Shown here one piece after another: positions 17,955 to 27,007 of a DNA stretch of 64,000 bases. Each line of letters opens with the position of its first letter. Positions within the stretch are counted from its first letter, which is position 1. The DNA comes from Gelidibacter salicanalis (lineage in GTDB: Bacteria > Bacteroidota > Bacteroidia > Flavobacteriales > Flavobacteriaceae): assembly GCF_007997285.1 (NCBI RefSeq), contig NZ_VORX01000011.1, positions 1 through 64,000 of the forward strand, in the 5' to 3' direction. A program made the position numbers and the translations under genes. A model generated the notes under the pieces. The model was not told where the DNA came from and searched no databases. It saw only the letters and a list, made by a program, of their open reading frames with translations.

Positions 17955-18053
17955 GTGATTTTGAAATTACGCGGTCTTAAAATATTTGTCGTTTGGCAGC
18001 GTTTTTGATTATACCGAACATCAAATACATCATCAAACTTAAAAACTACAATT

Positions 18054-18692
18054 ATGAACATTCTGAAAACATTGCAAGAACAGCTTAAAAGGAGCAACGG
18101 CACTAGTAAAAAATTAGTGTTGGCAGGTTTAGCATTTTTAGCAATCACATTAGGTACCCAAGCACAAAACGGAAACGGATTTGGAATCAAGGCAGGATTA
18201 AATTATAACGGTAATGGCGATTATTTTCAATCCATTGGAGATAATGCAAAACATCCTGATCGCAATGTAGGCTACCATTTAGGTGTCTATGGGAAAATTG
18301 GAAACCGCTTTTATTTTAAACCCGAACTCGTCTATACCCAAACCAAAAGTGAATACGACAGCAACGATTTTAAAATGAAAAAAATCGATGCTCCGCTCTT
18401 AGTAGGCATGAAGGTTTTAGGCCCGGTGAGTGTGTTTGCAGGCCCATCTTTACAGTATATCGTAGATTCCTCCTTTGATGGCATTACGATTGATGACATC
18501 GAGAACGATTTTAGCGTGGGCCTTAATTTTGGTGTAGGCGCCAACTTTAATGGTTTTGGTGTCGATTTAAGATACGAGAGAGGGTTTAGTAAAAACGAAG
18601 GCACTTTTATTGATAATTCTGTTGGTGTACCACCAAGTAGAATTGACACCAGACCCGACCAATTGATTTTGAGTCTCTCCATTGCGCTTTAA
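18054..18692 (+). CDS. Outer-membrane beta-barrel protein (porin/PorT-like family)
   Basis: A 212-residue protein with a signal peptide preceded by an unusually long, basic N-terminal stretch (MNILKTLQEQLKRSNGTSKK, then LVLAGLAFLAITLGTQAQ). The mature part consists of alternating beta strands with aromatic ends (GFGIKAGLNYNG, YFKPELVYTQTKSEY, FSVGLNFGVGANF, GVDLRYERGF) and ends LILSLSIAL, an outer-membrane insertion type of terminus. It probably forms an eight-stranded barrel; cargo or role unknown. It is a single gene with its own terminator. Confidence 0.8.
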   Translation: MNILKTLQEQLKRSNGTSKKLVLAGLAFLAITLGTQAQNGNGFGIKAGLNYNGNGDYFQSIGDNAKHPDRNVGYHLGVYGKIGNRFYFKPELVYTQTKSEYDSNDFKMKKIDAPLLVGMKVLGPVSVFAGPSLQYIVDSSFDGITIDDIENDFSVGLNFGVGANFNGFGVDLRYERGFSKNEGTFIDNSVGVPPSRIDTRPDQLILSLSIAL

Positions 18693-18710
18693 CATTCGTA
18701 AAAAAGACAA

Positions 18711-18742
18711 AAAAAAGGCTATCATAATTATGATAGCCTTTT
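18711..18742. terminator. Bidirectional terminator between convergent genes
   Basis: AAAAAAGGCTATCATAA and its perfect complement TTATGATAGCCTTTTTT form a long stem with A and T runs on both sides, so it can stop transcription from 18054-18692 (+) and from the lipoprotein gene (-). Confidence 0.9.
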
Positions 18743-18769
18743 TTTTATGATGTATTTTATACGTATAAC

Positions 18770-19828
18770 TTATTTACTATAATCTGTAGTAACAGATTTC
18801 TGTAAATGATCCGGAATACCGTCGCCATTAGCATCAACAACTTTAAGTGTTTTAATCGTGAGGATGCCACCAGTCACTTCTCTACTTCTTACATATTCAC
18901 CTTCGGCCAAAACAGGCTCTGTATCTCCGTTGGCTTTGTTCACCGTATACGTTTGCCTGGTCATTTCATTTATGGTCAACACCCGATCACCATCATCATC
19001 TCCATCTAAGAAATTAGGAACATTATTTGCATCGGTATCATCATTAAACAAGTTCTTATCACCATTTAAATCTTCCATAAATGAAGGTATGCCATCACCG
19101 TCATGATCAGCAATTTCTGATTGGTATAATTCAAATTTGAAATTTATATTAGAATATGCAGGAATGGTTGCTGTAGGACTACTAAAATAACCCAAACCTG
19201 AAGGCAAAAACATAACCCCTAACCCATAATTATTAAAGGTTACTGTGCCATCAGCATTCTCCACAAAATTAGACGAGGTTTTAAATTGAGGAATCACTTC
19301 TCGCCATCCTGGAATCAAATTCATTAAATCGAAATCGGTTGGTGTTACGGTGCCGTCAAAAGAAGTTCCATTACTAAGAAAACCGTTATAGTTTAGTCTC
19401 ACCTTATCTGAAAAATTCGGATTGACACCCCCACCTTCATTCAACTCTAAAATATAATATTGATATTCCGTGTCTAAATAGGTTGTCGTTTTTGGAGCAT
19501 CAATATTTACCGCCTCACTTAACAACTGATTGTTTGTCGGATCTGGCATAGGCAAATAATTGCCACTACCATCCTTAGGGAGTTCGGTGATAATTAATTC
19601 TGATATCGAATGATTTCCAGGCTGTGTAAAGGTGGTACGGTTGTAGTAATGCGTATTCAAATAGTTCTTTAAAGAATCGAAATCTGCTAATTGCTGTTCA
19701 GTACGGTCACGTGGTGGAACTTGTGTTATGGCATCGTCATCATCCTTTTTACAGGAAGTCAATAGCATTAAAAAACAGAATGTTAACAGTGCGTAGGCTT
19801 TTAATTTCATCAATTTAATTTTATTCAT
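18770..19828 (-). CDS. FKBP-type peptidyl-prolyl isomerase lipoprotein with calcium-repeat C-terminus
   Basis: A surface or periplasmic lipoprotein of about 352 residues. The lipobox LLTSC is followed by KKDDDD, a run like the Bacteroidota lipoprotein export signal that sends proteins to the cell surface. An FKBP-like domain follows (DKVRLNYNGFLSNGTSFDGT, PGWREVIPQF, ATIPAYSNINFKFELYQ). The C-terminal third carries thrombospondin-type-3-like Asp repeats (DHDGDGIPSFMEDLNGD, DGDDDGDRVLTINE, DANGDGIPDHL), which bind calcium in related proteins. I use the ATG at 19828; an ATG at 19810 is also possible. It resembles gliding/secretion-associated FKBP lipoproteins, but I do not assign a Gld or Por name. 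Confidence 0.8.
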   Translation of the reverse strand: MNKIKLMKLKAYALLTFCFLMLLTSCKKDDDDAITQVPPRDRTEQQLADFDSLKNYLNTHYYNRTTFTQPGNHSISELIITELPKDGSGNYLPMPDPTNNQLLSEAVNIDAPKTTTYLDTEYQYYILELNEGGGVNPNFSDKVRLNYNGFLSNGTSFDGTVTPTDFDLMNLIPGWREVIPQFKTSSNFVENADGTVTFNNYGLGVMFLPSGLGYFSSPTATIPAYSNINFKFELYQSEIADHDGDGIPSFMEDLNGDKNLFNDDTDANNVPNFLDGDDDGDRVLTINEMTRQTYTVNKANGDTEPVLAEGEYVRSREVTGGILTIKTLKVVDANGDGIPDHLQKSVTTDYSK

Positions 19829-19983
19829 TTTCAAAAGCAATAGGTATCGGACTCAAAATCATTACCTAAGACAATTAAAACACACGTTTAAGTGGTATTT
19901 CAATAATGCTTATTTTTGCCGGCAAGATACAATAATATAATATGTTTGCACAACAACATTAACGTTGTTTTAAAAATTTTAAT

Positions 19984-20361
19984 ATGCGAATAGACAAATT
20001 TCTATGGTGCGTGAGATACTATAAAACACGCACTATTGCCACAGAAGCATGCAAAAAAGGTCATATCAAAATCAATGGTCAAGTCGCGAAACCGAGTCGC
20101 GAAGTTTTCCCTACTGACAAGGTCGAATTACGAAAAAATCAAATCAATTATCAGCTGACGGTTAATGACATCCCACCAAGCCGCTTGGGAGCCAAATTAG
20201 TCAGTATTTACATAACCGATACTACGCCAAAAGAAGCGTTTGAAGCCCAAGAACTTTTAAAATACTCTAAGGATTATTACCGCAAAAAAGGCGTTGGCCG
20301 GCCAACCAAGAAAGACCGTCGGGATATTGATGATTTTTATGAGACTGATGACGCCGATTAA
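19984..20361 (+). CDS. S4-domain RNA-binding protein (HslR-like)
   Basis: 125 residues. An S4 RNA-binding domain covers about 1-60 (MRIDKFLWCVRYYKTRTIATEACKKG, GQVAKPSREVFPTDKVEL), then a basic tail (YYRKKGVGRPTKKDRRDIDDFYE). E. coli Hsp15/HslR rescues 50S subunits carrying a nascent chain after heat shock; a similar role is inferred. A -7-like TATTTTTG lies near 19911 without a good -33 box. The phosphoribosyltransferase gene follows 39 bases on. Confidence 0.88.
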   Translation: MRIDKFLWCVRYYKTRTIATEACKKGHIKINGQVAKPSREVFPTDKVELRKNQINYQLTVNDIPPSRLGAKLVSIYITDTTPKEAFEAQELLKYSKDYYRKKGVGRPTKKDRRDIDDFYETDDAD

Positions 20362-20400
20362 ATAAACGCTTTAATTATCTTTGAAAAAACAATGTGTAGC

Positions 20401-20904
20401 ATGACCGAGTCTAAACAAGTAATTTTAAACCATCAGGAAATCAACCATAAAATCAGGCGCATTGCTTATCAAATTTACGAGAGCAACGTCGATGATGCAG
20501 AAGTAATCTTAGCAGGTATAGACTCCAATGGCTATATTCTGGCCAAGAAACTGAAGGCTAATCTTGATAAAATTTCGGACTTGGAGGTGGTACTTTGTAA
20601 AGTGATCATCGACAAAAAGAATCCACTAGAAGCAATTATTACCTCTATTGATGCTTCAGCTTATACCAATAAATCCATTGTTCTGATTGACGACGTTCTG
20701 AACTCCGGAACGACTCTGATTTATGGTGTAAAACACTTCTTAAACGTGCCTTTAAAACGTTTTAAAACGGCAGTATTGGTTAATCGAAACCACAAGAAAT
20801 TCCCGGTGAAGGCTGATTATAAAGGCATTTCACTCTCTACATCTTTACAAGAACATGTAGAAGTTATTTTAACCGGTAAATCTTACGAAGCCTATTTAAA
20901 ATAA
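20401..20904 (+). CDS. PyrR-type phosphoribosyltransferase
   Basis: About 167 residues with the type I phosphoribosyltransferase PRPP loop IVLIDDVLNSGTTL near residue 100. The layout resembles PyrR/uracil phosphoribosyltransferases, but no pyrimidine gene is nearby, so the base and any regulatory role are unknown. A -7-like TATCTTTG at 20376-20383 lies just upstream. ATGs at 20392 and 20401 are both possible; 20401 leaves a more normal leader. The 3' end overlaps the convergent aroK by 9 bases. Confidence 0.8.
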   Translation: MTESKQVILNHQEINHKIRRIAYQIYESNVDDAEVILAGIDSNGYILAKKLKANLDKISDLEVVLCKVIIDKKNPLEAIITSIDASAYTNKSIVLIDDVLNSGTTLIYGVKHFLNVPLKRFKTAVLVNRNHKKFPVKADYKGISLSTSLQEHVEVILTGKSYEAYLK

Positions 20905-21411
20905 GCGGACAATTTCTTCCGTTAGTTCAGAAACCGTTTTCCCATCCGTCACCAAGGTCTTTGTGCATTGACTGTAATAATACGAACGCTCAAAAAGATG
21001 CTTGCCTACAAACTCCGTTAAATCTTCCTCAGTTGTAATATGGGCTATTAACGGGCGTCCTAATCGTTCGGGCAGCAATCGCTGCACAAGATTTGGGATG
21101 CTGCTTTTTAAATAGACGCTGTGCGCATCTTTTGCGCTCAAAACAGCAGCCATATTACTGCCATAACACGGCGTGCCACCTCCAAGTGACACAACTACAT
21201 CAGTACGCTCTAAAACCTCCTTTAAATAAACGTGTTCCTTCTTTCTGAAATAGATCTCACCTTTACGATCAAAAATTTGAGGAATGGTCAATTGTTCCTT
21301 TTCTTGTATATAATCATCCAAATCAATAAAGTCAAAATTGAGCATTTTCGATACATTTTTGCCAATTGTCGATTTCCCAGACCCCATATACCCTATTAAA
21401 ATAATTTTCAT
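20896..21411 (-). CDS. aroK: Shikimate kinase
   Basis: Phosphorylates shikimate in aromatic amino-acid synthesis. 171 residues. Walker A GYMGSGKS at residues 7-14, the shikimate-binding IDLDDYIQ and FRKKE segments, the LGGGTPC loop and the lid region LLPERLGRPLI are all present. It is convergent with, and slightly overlaps, the phosphoribosyltransferase gene. Confidence 0.95.
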   Translation of the reverse strand: MKIILIGYMGSGKSTIGKNVSKMLNFDFIDLDDYIQEKEQLTIPQIFDRKGEIYFRKKEHVYLKEVLERTDVVVSLGGGTPCYGSNMAAVLSAKDAHSVYLKSSIPNLVQRLLPERLGRPLIAHITTEEDLTEFVGKHLFERSYYYSQCTKTLVTDGKTVSELTEEIVRLF

Positions 21412-21489
21412 AACTCCCCTTATAAATTGATTCTTAAAAACATAGCCTTAGCGACTGCAAAAAAACAAAAAATTATTTTAAAAAAGGGT

Positions 21490-21519
21490 TTGGTATATTG
21501 ATAAAAGCTTTTATATTTG
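21490..21519 (+). promoter_or_regulatory. tRNA-Lys promoter
   Basis: TTG (21490-21492) and TATATTTG (21512-21519) with 19 bases between, 18 bases before the first tRNA-Lys. The second tRNA copy has no equivalent match, so both may depend on this promoter if the hairpin between them is leaky. Confidence 0.75.
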
Positions 21520-21537
21520 CACCCTCATTAGGGAAAT

Positions 21538-21610
21538 GACTCGATAGCTCAGTTGGTAGAGCATAACACTTTTAATGTTAGGGTCCTGGGTTCGAGCCCC
21601 AGTCGGGTCA
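21538..21610 (+). tRNA. tRNA-Lys (anticodon TTT), copy 1
   Basis: 73 bases. The acceptor stem GACTCGA pairs with TCGGGTC (one G-U) and a discriminator A follows; no CCA is encoded. The anticodon stem TAACA/TGTTA encloses the loop CTTTTAA, giving anticodon TTT. The T arm has GGTTCGAGCCC. Confidence 0.97.
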
Positions 21611-21630
21611 CAAAGTGGCAACACTAGTTT

Positions 21631-21668
21631 AAACCTTGTTAATTTAAAATTAGCAAGGTTTTTTTCCT
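21631..21668 (+). terminator. Terminator-like hairpin after tRNA-Lys copy 1
   Basis: AAACCTTGTTAA pairs with TTAGCAAGGTTT (one G-T) and runs into T residues. A near-identical hairpin follows copy 2, so hairpin and tRNA were duplicated together. Confidence 0.75.
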
Positions 21669-21739
21669 TTAAAAACGCATACTTTATTCCATTAAGGTTT
21701 TGCAAATCAAATCATCATTTTATCCTCAATAGGGATAAT

Positions 21740-21812
21740 GACTCGATAGCTCAGTTGGTAGAGCATAACACTTTTAATGTTAGGGTCCTGGGTTCGAGCC
21801 CCAGTCGGGTCA
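21740..21812 (+). tRNA. tRNA-Lys (anticodon TTT), copy 2
   Basis: Identical in sequence to copy 1 across all 73 bases, 202 bases downstream. The flanks (CTCAATAGGGATAAT before, CACAAAGCGGTAACAC after) are diverged copies of those around copy 1. This indicates a tandem duplication of about 150 bases. Confidence 0.97.
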
Positions 21813-21832
21813 CAAAGCGGTAACACTTATTT

Positions 21833-21868
21833 AAACCTTGTTAATTTAAAAATTAACGAGGTTTTTTT
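21833..21868 (+). terminator. Terminator after tRNA-Lys copy 2
   Basis: AAACCTTGTTAAT pairs with ATTAACGAGGTTT (one wobble), followed by T residues. Confidence 0.8.
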
Positions 21869-22092
21869 ATATCTATACCTTACCTAAAAAGCAGATTTAT
21901 CAATTATTTCTTTTTTTTCCTATCCAATCCTAATTTGCAATTAAGTAGAGGTCGACTGGGACTCTGTCGCTTGTCTCAACGGATTGCAATAGCAGGTATT
22001 GAAATATAACTGCATTGCCATTGATCTATGGGCTTTATTGATTATTTTGTCTCCCCAAAACAACCTTATTCACTATCTTATTAAAAATCATC

Positions 22093-23931
22093 ATGTTAAA
22101 AAATACTGTTCTACTCCTTCTCTTAATTTTTAGTTTGACATTGCCACTTCAAGCGCAAACAAAAGTGAAAACCTTCCATTTGGACACTTATGGGGTGTTG
22201 CCCAATCTGAAAGAGAATAGCGCTCCTAAAATTGCATTGGCTCTTCTAAAAATTAAAGCTGAAATAGTCGCGGGAGATTCTGTCGTGATCCAATTTAAAA
22301 AAGGACGTTATGAATTTCATCCTGAAGGCGCCTTGATGCGAGAATACTATATTTCCAACCATGACCAAGACAATCCTAAACTAGTAGGTATAGAATTGGA
22401 TGGTTTTAAGAATCTCACCTTAGACGGTAATGGCTCTGACCTAATGTTCCATGGGCGCATGCTGCCTTTAGCACTAATTGAAAATACCAACCTGACCGTA
22501 AAGAATTTACGTATCGATTTTGAAAAGCCCCATATAGCACAAGTGAAAATTGTCGAGAATGATACGTTAGCCGGAAGCATTATTTTTGAGACTGCACCAT
22601 GGGTATCTTATACCATTAGAGATAGCATTTTTTATAATACTGGGGAAGGATGGGAAATGCAACCTATTGCTGGCATCGCCTTTGAAGAAGACACTAAGCG
22701 CATTGTTTATAATAGTGGTGATATTGCTGTGGGCACCTCCAGCGTGAGCGAACTATCTCCTGGCCTTATAAAAGCCCACCATTGGAAAAACAACAAGTTA
22801 ATACCGGGAACCGTAGTGGCCATGCGGAGCTATTACCGACCAACGCCTGGAATCTTTGTCCACAAAGGTAAAAATATAGGGTTTAGAAATGTGAAAGTAC
22901 ACTATGCTGAAGGCATGGGCCTTTTAGCCCAACTCACAGAAAACATCTCTTTGGATGGATTTGAGGTGGCCCTCCGTGGCGACGATGATCCGCGCTACTT
23001 TACAACTCAAGCAGACGCCACACATTTTTCCAGTTGTAAAGGTAAAATTAGCTCAACTAACGGATTTTATGAAGGCATGATGGACGACGCCATAAATATA
23101 CATGGTACCTATCTTAAAATGACGGAGAAGATTGATGCGCGAACCGTCATTGCAACCTACATGCATCCGCAAGCCTACGGGTTCGATTGGGGTTACGCTG
23201 GAGATGACGTTCAGTTTGTAAAGTCAAAAACCATGGACCTCTGGGACCATCAAAATAAGATTGTTTCCATTACACCTGAACGCAAATCTAAAGATGTCCC
23301 TCTAAAAGCGTTCCGCATTACATTCGCAAAAGACCTTGGTCATGAGATTGATCCTACAACTTTTGATATTGGCATTGAAAATTTAACCTGGACGCCATCA
23401 GTAATTTTTTCAGGAAACACTATTCGTAATAACAGAGCAAGAGGTGCATTGTTTAGCACTCCCAAACCAACGTTGATCGCCAATAATTTGTTTGATCACA
23501 CCTCGGGATGCGCCATTTTATTGTGTGGCGATAGTAACGGCTGGTATGAAACTGGCGCGTGTACGGATGTTACCATCCGCGATAACAAATTTGTGAATGC
23601 CCTTACCAGTATGTATCAATTTACCACCGCCATTATTTCCATCTATCCTGAGATTCCGGATCTTGAGAATCAGACCACCTATTTTCATTCTGGAATCAAA
23701 ATAGAAAATAATAAATTTGAAACCTTTGATCACCCCATTCTTTACGCCAAATCAGTAAATGGATTGACTTTTAAAAACAATACGGTCATCACTAACCAAG
23801 AGTATCCAGAATTTCACAATAATACCAATGCTATTTTATTTGAGCGCGTAATCAATGCAGATGTTGGCGATAATACGCTGAATGGAAGTAGCATCAACTT
23901 GCTGCAGACGAGAAGTGGAATTCAAGACTAA
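22093..23931 (+). CDS. Secreted GH110-like alpha-galactosidase (parallel beta-helix)
   Basis: 612 residues with signal peptide MLKNTVLLLLLIFSLTLPLQAQ. The body has short repeated strand patterns typical of a right-handed beta-helix (NLTLDGNGSDLMF, NTNLTVKNLRIDF, VTIRDNKFVNA, IKIENNKFETF, GLTFKNNTVI). The segments ADATHFSSCKGKI and GMMDDAINIHGTY match what I recall of GH110 alpha-1,3-galactosidases, where an aspartate cluster is catalytic. Members remove terminal alpha-1,3-galactose from host glycans or algal galactans. It is not in a polysaccharide-utilisation locus: no SusC/SusD pair, sulfatase or regulator adjoins it. Fold confidence is high; exact substrate unknown. Confidence 0.75.
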   Translation: MLKNTVLLLLLIFSLTLPLQAQTKVKTFHLDTYGVLPNLKENSAPKIALALLKIKAEIVAGDSVVIQFKKGRYEFHPEGALMREYYISNHDQDNPKLVGIELDGFKNLTLDGNGSDLMFHGRMLPLALIENTNLTVKNLRIDFEKPHIAQVKIVENDTLAGSIIFETAPWVSYTIRDSIFYNTGEGWEMQPIAGIAFEEDTKRIVYNSGDIAVGTSSVSELSPGLIKAHHWKNNKLIPGTVVAMRSYYRPTPGIFVHKGKNIGFRNVKVHYAEGMGLLAQLTENISLDGFEVALRGDDDPRYFTTQADATHFSSCKGKISSTNGFYEGMMDDAINIHGTYLKMTEKIDARTVIATYMHPQAYGFDWGYAGDDVQFVKSKTMDLWDHQNKIVSITPERKSKDVPLKAFRITFAKDLGHEIDPTTFDIGIENLTWTPSVIFSGNTIRNNRARGALFSTPKPTLIANNLFDHTSGCAILLCGDSNGWYETGACTDVTIRDNKFVNALTSMYQFTTAIISIYPEIPDLENQTTYFHSGIKIENNKFETFDHPILYAKSVNGLTFKNNTVITNQEYPEFHNNTNAILFERVINADVGDNTLNGSSINLLQTRSGIQD

Positions 23932-24014
23932 CTGACTTTTCGCTTTAATAAAAATGATTTTCAGTAATTAATTGGTAAGACCTTCAAGGCCATCTGCACC
24001 TTCAATAATTTAAA

Positions 24015-24048
24015 AACCTTGCAATTGTGACGATTGCAAGGTTTTTTT
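24015..24048 (+). terminator. Terminator after the GH110-like gene
   Basis: AACCTTGCAAT (24015-24025) and ATTGCAAGGTT (24033-24043) are perfect complements around a 7-base loop, followed by a T run. The rest of 23932-24264 is AT-rich and shows no gene. Confidence 0.9.
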
Positions 24049-24264
24049 ATTGACGCTAAAACTAAAAACAACACAGTACTCTTCTCGAGAGTGAATGCAT
24101 TACAGAGATAAAACTGCACCAGTCTAAGGACATTGTTGCACGCTCAGCTGTTAATTTTATCCTTAAGTCAATTAAAAATCGCAGCAAATTCACTATATTA
24201 TCCTTTAACAAAAATTTCAAGTTAAATCATTGAGGCGCCCGCGTATAGCGTCATCCGATACACT

Positions 24265-25113
24265 ATGGACAAAAGAATACTGTTACTTACTGATTTTTCT
24301 AAGACTGCCCTTAATGCAGCACGGTATGCACTCGATCTGTATTCGGATTGCGACTGCACGTTTCATTTTCTGAACACCTATCATGCCGATAGTTATACTA
24401 TTGAAGGGTATTCCTATATGTATTCCGGTCAACGCGCCTACAATGTTGAACGGCCAAGTACTGAAATAAAATTCAGAAGAATGGTGGAGCAACTACGTTT
24501 AAAGGATAAAAATCCAAAACATACTTATTATACCATTGCGGCAAGCAACACCTTATTGGATGGCGTTAATGACGTCATTTCCAAACACGATATAGACATC
24601 GTGATTATGGGGGCCAAAGGAATGACCAGTTCCAGAACCGTCGTGTTCGGGATGAATACCATTGATATTATGGAAAACATTACAGCATGTCCTGTTTTGG
24701 CAATTCCTGAGGATGTCGATTTTAAGTCGCCCAAACAGATTGTATTCCCAACAGATTTCAAGATTCCCTTTAAACGCCGGGAACTCAAATATCTTATCAA
24801 TATTGCCTCAATGCACGATTCAGAAATCAGAGTGTTACACGTTAAAGAGGCCGCCCAACTCAACAGATCCCAACAAGAAAACAAAGCGTTGTTAGAGCGT
24901 CTCTTTAAAGATATCGCTCATACATTTCACACTGTTGAACATCCTTCAGTCCATGATGGTATCAATAATTTTATCGACAGTCAAAAAAGTGACATGATAG
25001 CATTTATCAATCAAAAACGCAATTTTTTTACCAGAATGCTTTACAAACCCTTGGTGCAGGAATTAGGGTACCAATCCAGCGTGCCCGTGTTGGTCTTAAA
25101 ACACCGGGTATAG
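24265..25113 (+). CDS. Universal stress protein, two tandem UspA domains
   Basis: 282 residues made of two UspA folds (about 1-150 and 153-280). The first begins RILLLTDFSKTALNAARYALDLY and contains the nucleotide-loop-like MGAKGMTSSRTVVFGMNTIDIMEN (GxxG-x9-G(S/T) type); the second begins QIVFPTDFKIPFKRRELKYLINIA and has a weaker loop, so probably only the first half binds ATP. Single-gene unit. Such proteins aid survival in stationary phase and stress; the specific role is not readable. Confidence 0.88.
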   Translation: MDKRILLLTDFSKTALNAARYALDLYSDCDCTFHFLNTYHADSYTIEGYSYMYSGQRAYNVERPSTEIKFRRMVEQLRLKDKNPKHTYYTIAASNTLLDGVNDVISKHDIDIVIMGAKGMTSSRTVVFGMNTIDIMENITACPVLAIPEDVDFKSPKQIVFPTDFKIPFKRRELKYLINIASMHDSEIRVLHVKEAAQLNRSQQENKALLERLFKDIAHTFHTVEHPSVHDGINNFIDSQKSDMIAFINQKRNFFTRMLYKPLVQELGYQSSVPVLVLKHRV

Positions 25114-25267
25114 CCCCTGGCAGTAGGTGTAATGCAACGCTTCCAGATCAGGCGGACATTCAAATTTGACCGCTATAATGATGTAAACGCGTGGAGACTA
25201 ATCCTTCAGAAAATTAATTTTGCAATTTCTCATTAGAGACTAATTCATTAAATATAAACTAGAAAAT

Positions 25268-25825
25268 ATGAAAACTTACAAAATTGGAGTCATCGTAGGA
25301 AGTCTACGTAAAGAATCATTTAATCTGAAAACCGCCAAAGCGTTGATAGAACTAGCGCCTAAATCATTAGCCCTAGAATTGGTAGATATATCAGGACTTC
25401 CCATGTATAACGAAGATTTGGAAGAAGATACACCAAAGGAATGGGTTGCTTTACGCAAAGAGATTAAGGCGGTAGACGGACTTTTATTTCTGACACCTGA
25501 ATATAACCGTTCTGTAACTGGTGTTTTGAAAAACGCACTAGATGTAGGCTCGCGTCCGTACGGCAAAGGTGTCTGGAGTGGAAAACCTGGGGCCATAGTC
25601 AGTGTATCCATTGGAGCCATAGGAGGTTTTGGTGCCAACCATCATTTAAGACAATCTTTGGTATTTGTCAATGTGCCAACCATGGCACAACCTGAAGCTT
25701 ATATTGGTGGTGCGGCAGATCTTTTTGACGCTAAGGGCAAATTGACCAACGATTCTACCCGAGATTTTCTAAAGACCTATATGGAAGCTTTTGAAAAATG
25801 GGTGATTACCAATGCTCAGAACTAA
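25268..25825 (+). CDS. NADPH-dependent FMN reductase family protein
   Basis: 185 residues with a flavodoxin-like fold: the FMN phosphate loop GSLRKESFNLKTAKAL at the N-terminus, LPMYNEDLEED, the isoalloxazine-contact LTPEYNRSVTGVLKNALD, and GAIGGFGANHHLRQSL. It matches the chromate/quinone/azo-dye reductase family, which uses NAD(P)H to reduce flavin or small oxidants. A -7-like TAATTTTG lies at 25215-25222. No operon partner. Confidence 0.88.
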   Translation: MKTYKIGVIVGSLRKESFNLKTAKALIELAPKSLALELVDISGLPMYNEDLEEDTPKEWVALRKEIKAVDGLLFLTPEYNRSVTGVLKNALDVGSRPYGKGVWSGKPGAIVSVSIGAIGGFGANHHLRQSLVFVNVPTMAQPEAYIGGAADLFDAKGKLTNDSTRDFLKTYMEAFEKWVITNAQN

Positions 25826-26115
25826 CGGCTAAATTAAACCTCATTCAAAATTTTCTACGTGATTAATCTCAGTGGTCGTTTTGGGTAAGGAACACCAAAA
25901 AGTTATGCGATCTGGCCGGGAACTTAAACAGAAATGGGTACAGAGTTATACCGTGTAAATCGGTCTCATTCCCATATGGAAGAATTTGCAACCTCTTAGA
26001 AAATCACCTAAAAGCTTACCTTGTATGCCATTCATCTATGGTGTTGTCCACAGAATTTACAAGATCGGACACACTACAATTAGTTTTAACGACTTACTTA
26101 AAACCCAATTAGGCA

Positions 26116-26727
26116 ATGGAATCACTTCGCGTCATTGAAATTGTCGGTACTGCGGCATTTAGCATTGCGGGCACTTTTGCGGCCATGGAAAAAAAGCTGG
26201 ATGTATTTGGTACTTTTATCATTGCCTTTATAACGGCACTTGGCGGCGGTACCTTACGGGACATCTTAATAGGTGAAGTACCTGTAAAATGGCTATTTGA
26301 ATACGGTGCGGGATTGATTGTGCTGCTCAGCACCATAGCGGGACTCCTGTTCCGAACGCTCATTAAAAATTATCATAATGTGCTGTTGTTTTTCGACTCG
26401 ATTGGACTGGGCTTTTTTACGGTTGTGGGCATTCAAACCGGCATTTCTTTAGGGATGCATCCCTTAAGCTGTATTGCTCTTGGCACCATTACTGCCTGTT
26501 TTGGTGGAGTCATTCGGGATATTTCCTTAAGTAACATTCCTCTCATATTTCAAAAAGAAATTTATGCCACCACCTGCATCTTAGGGGGTACAGTATTCTT
26601 TATATTATTAGAGTTAGGCGTGCCGCTTTTACCTGTAGAAATAATCTGTCTGTTGACCATTGTCCTATTCCGGTTGTTGTCCGTAAAATTCAATTGGCAT
26701 TTACCAACCATTTGGAAAACGACATAG
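26116..26727 (+). CDS. TRIC-type cation channel (UPF0126/YicG) family protein
   Basis: 203 residues with seven predicted helices in two internal repeats. Each repeat holds the glycine-rich motif of the family: TALGGGTLRDILIGEVPVKW near residue 37 and TACFGGVIRDISLSNIPLIF near 125. Prokaryotic TRIC channels conduct K+ or Na+. Single gene. The 290 bases before it (25826-26115) show no gene. A small 8-bp hairpin, CGACATAG/CTATGTCG (26720-26753), overlaps the stop codon. Confidence 0.88.
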   Translation: MESLRVIEIVGTAAFSIAGTFAAMEKKLDVFGTFIIAFITALGGGTLRDILIGEVPVKWLFEYGAGLIVLLSTIAGLLFRTLIKNYHNVLLFFDSIGLGFFTVVGIQTGISLGMHPLSCIALGTITACFGGVIRDISLSNIPLIFQKEIYATTCILGGTVFFILLELGVPLLPVEIICLLTIVLFRLLSVKFNWHLPTIWKTT

Positions 26728-27007
26728 TCACGATCTTCTACACTGCTATGTCGCTATATTTTACGTATAAAATTCAAGTTGAAAACTTTTTTTAACGCAT
26801 CCCTTAAGAGCCAAATGTTCATTGATTGCAAAATTTATAGTTACTGATTATATGGATAAATTTTAGCTATCGTGCTTTTGAGGCGACTTAAGCAACGCTA
26901 ATACAATTTATAGTAGTATCTTAAGCTTTACATGTAGGCCATAATACAATCCTAACTTTCCAACGAACCTTTTAAATTTTAACCGAAATTTTTAAAAATT
27001 AGATACG

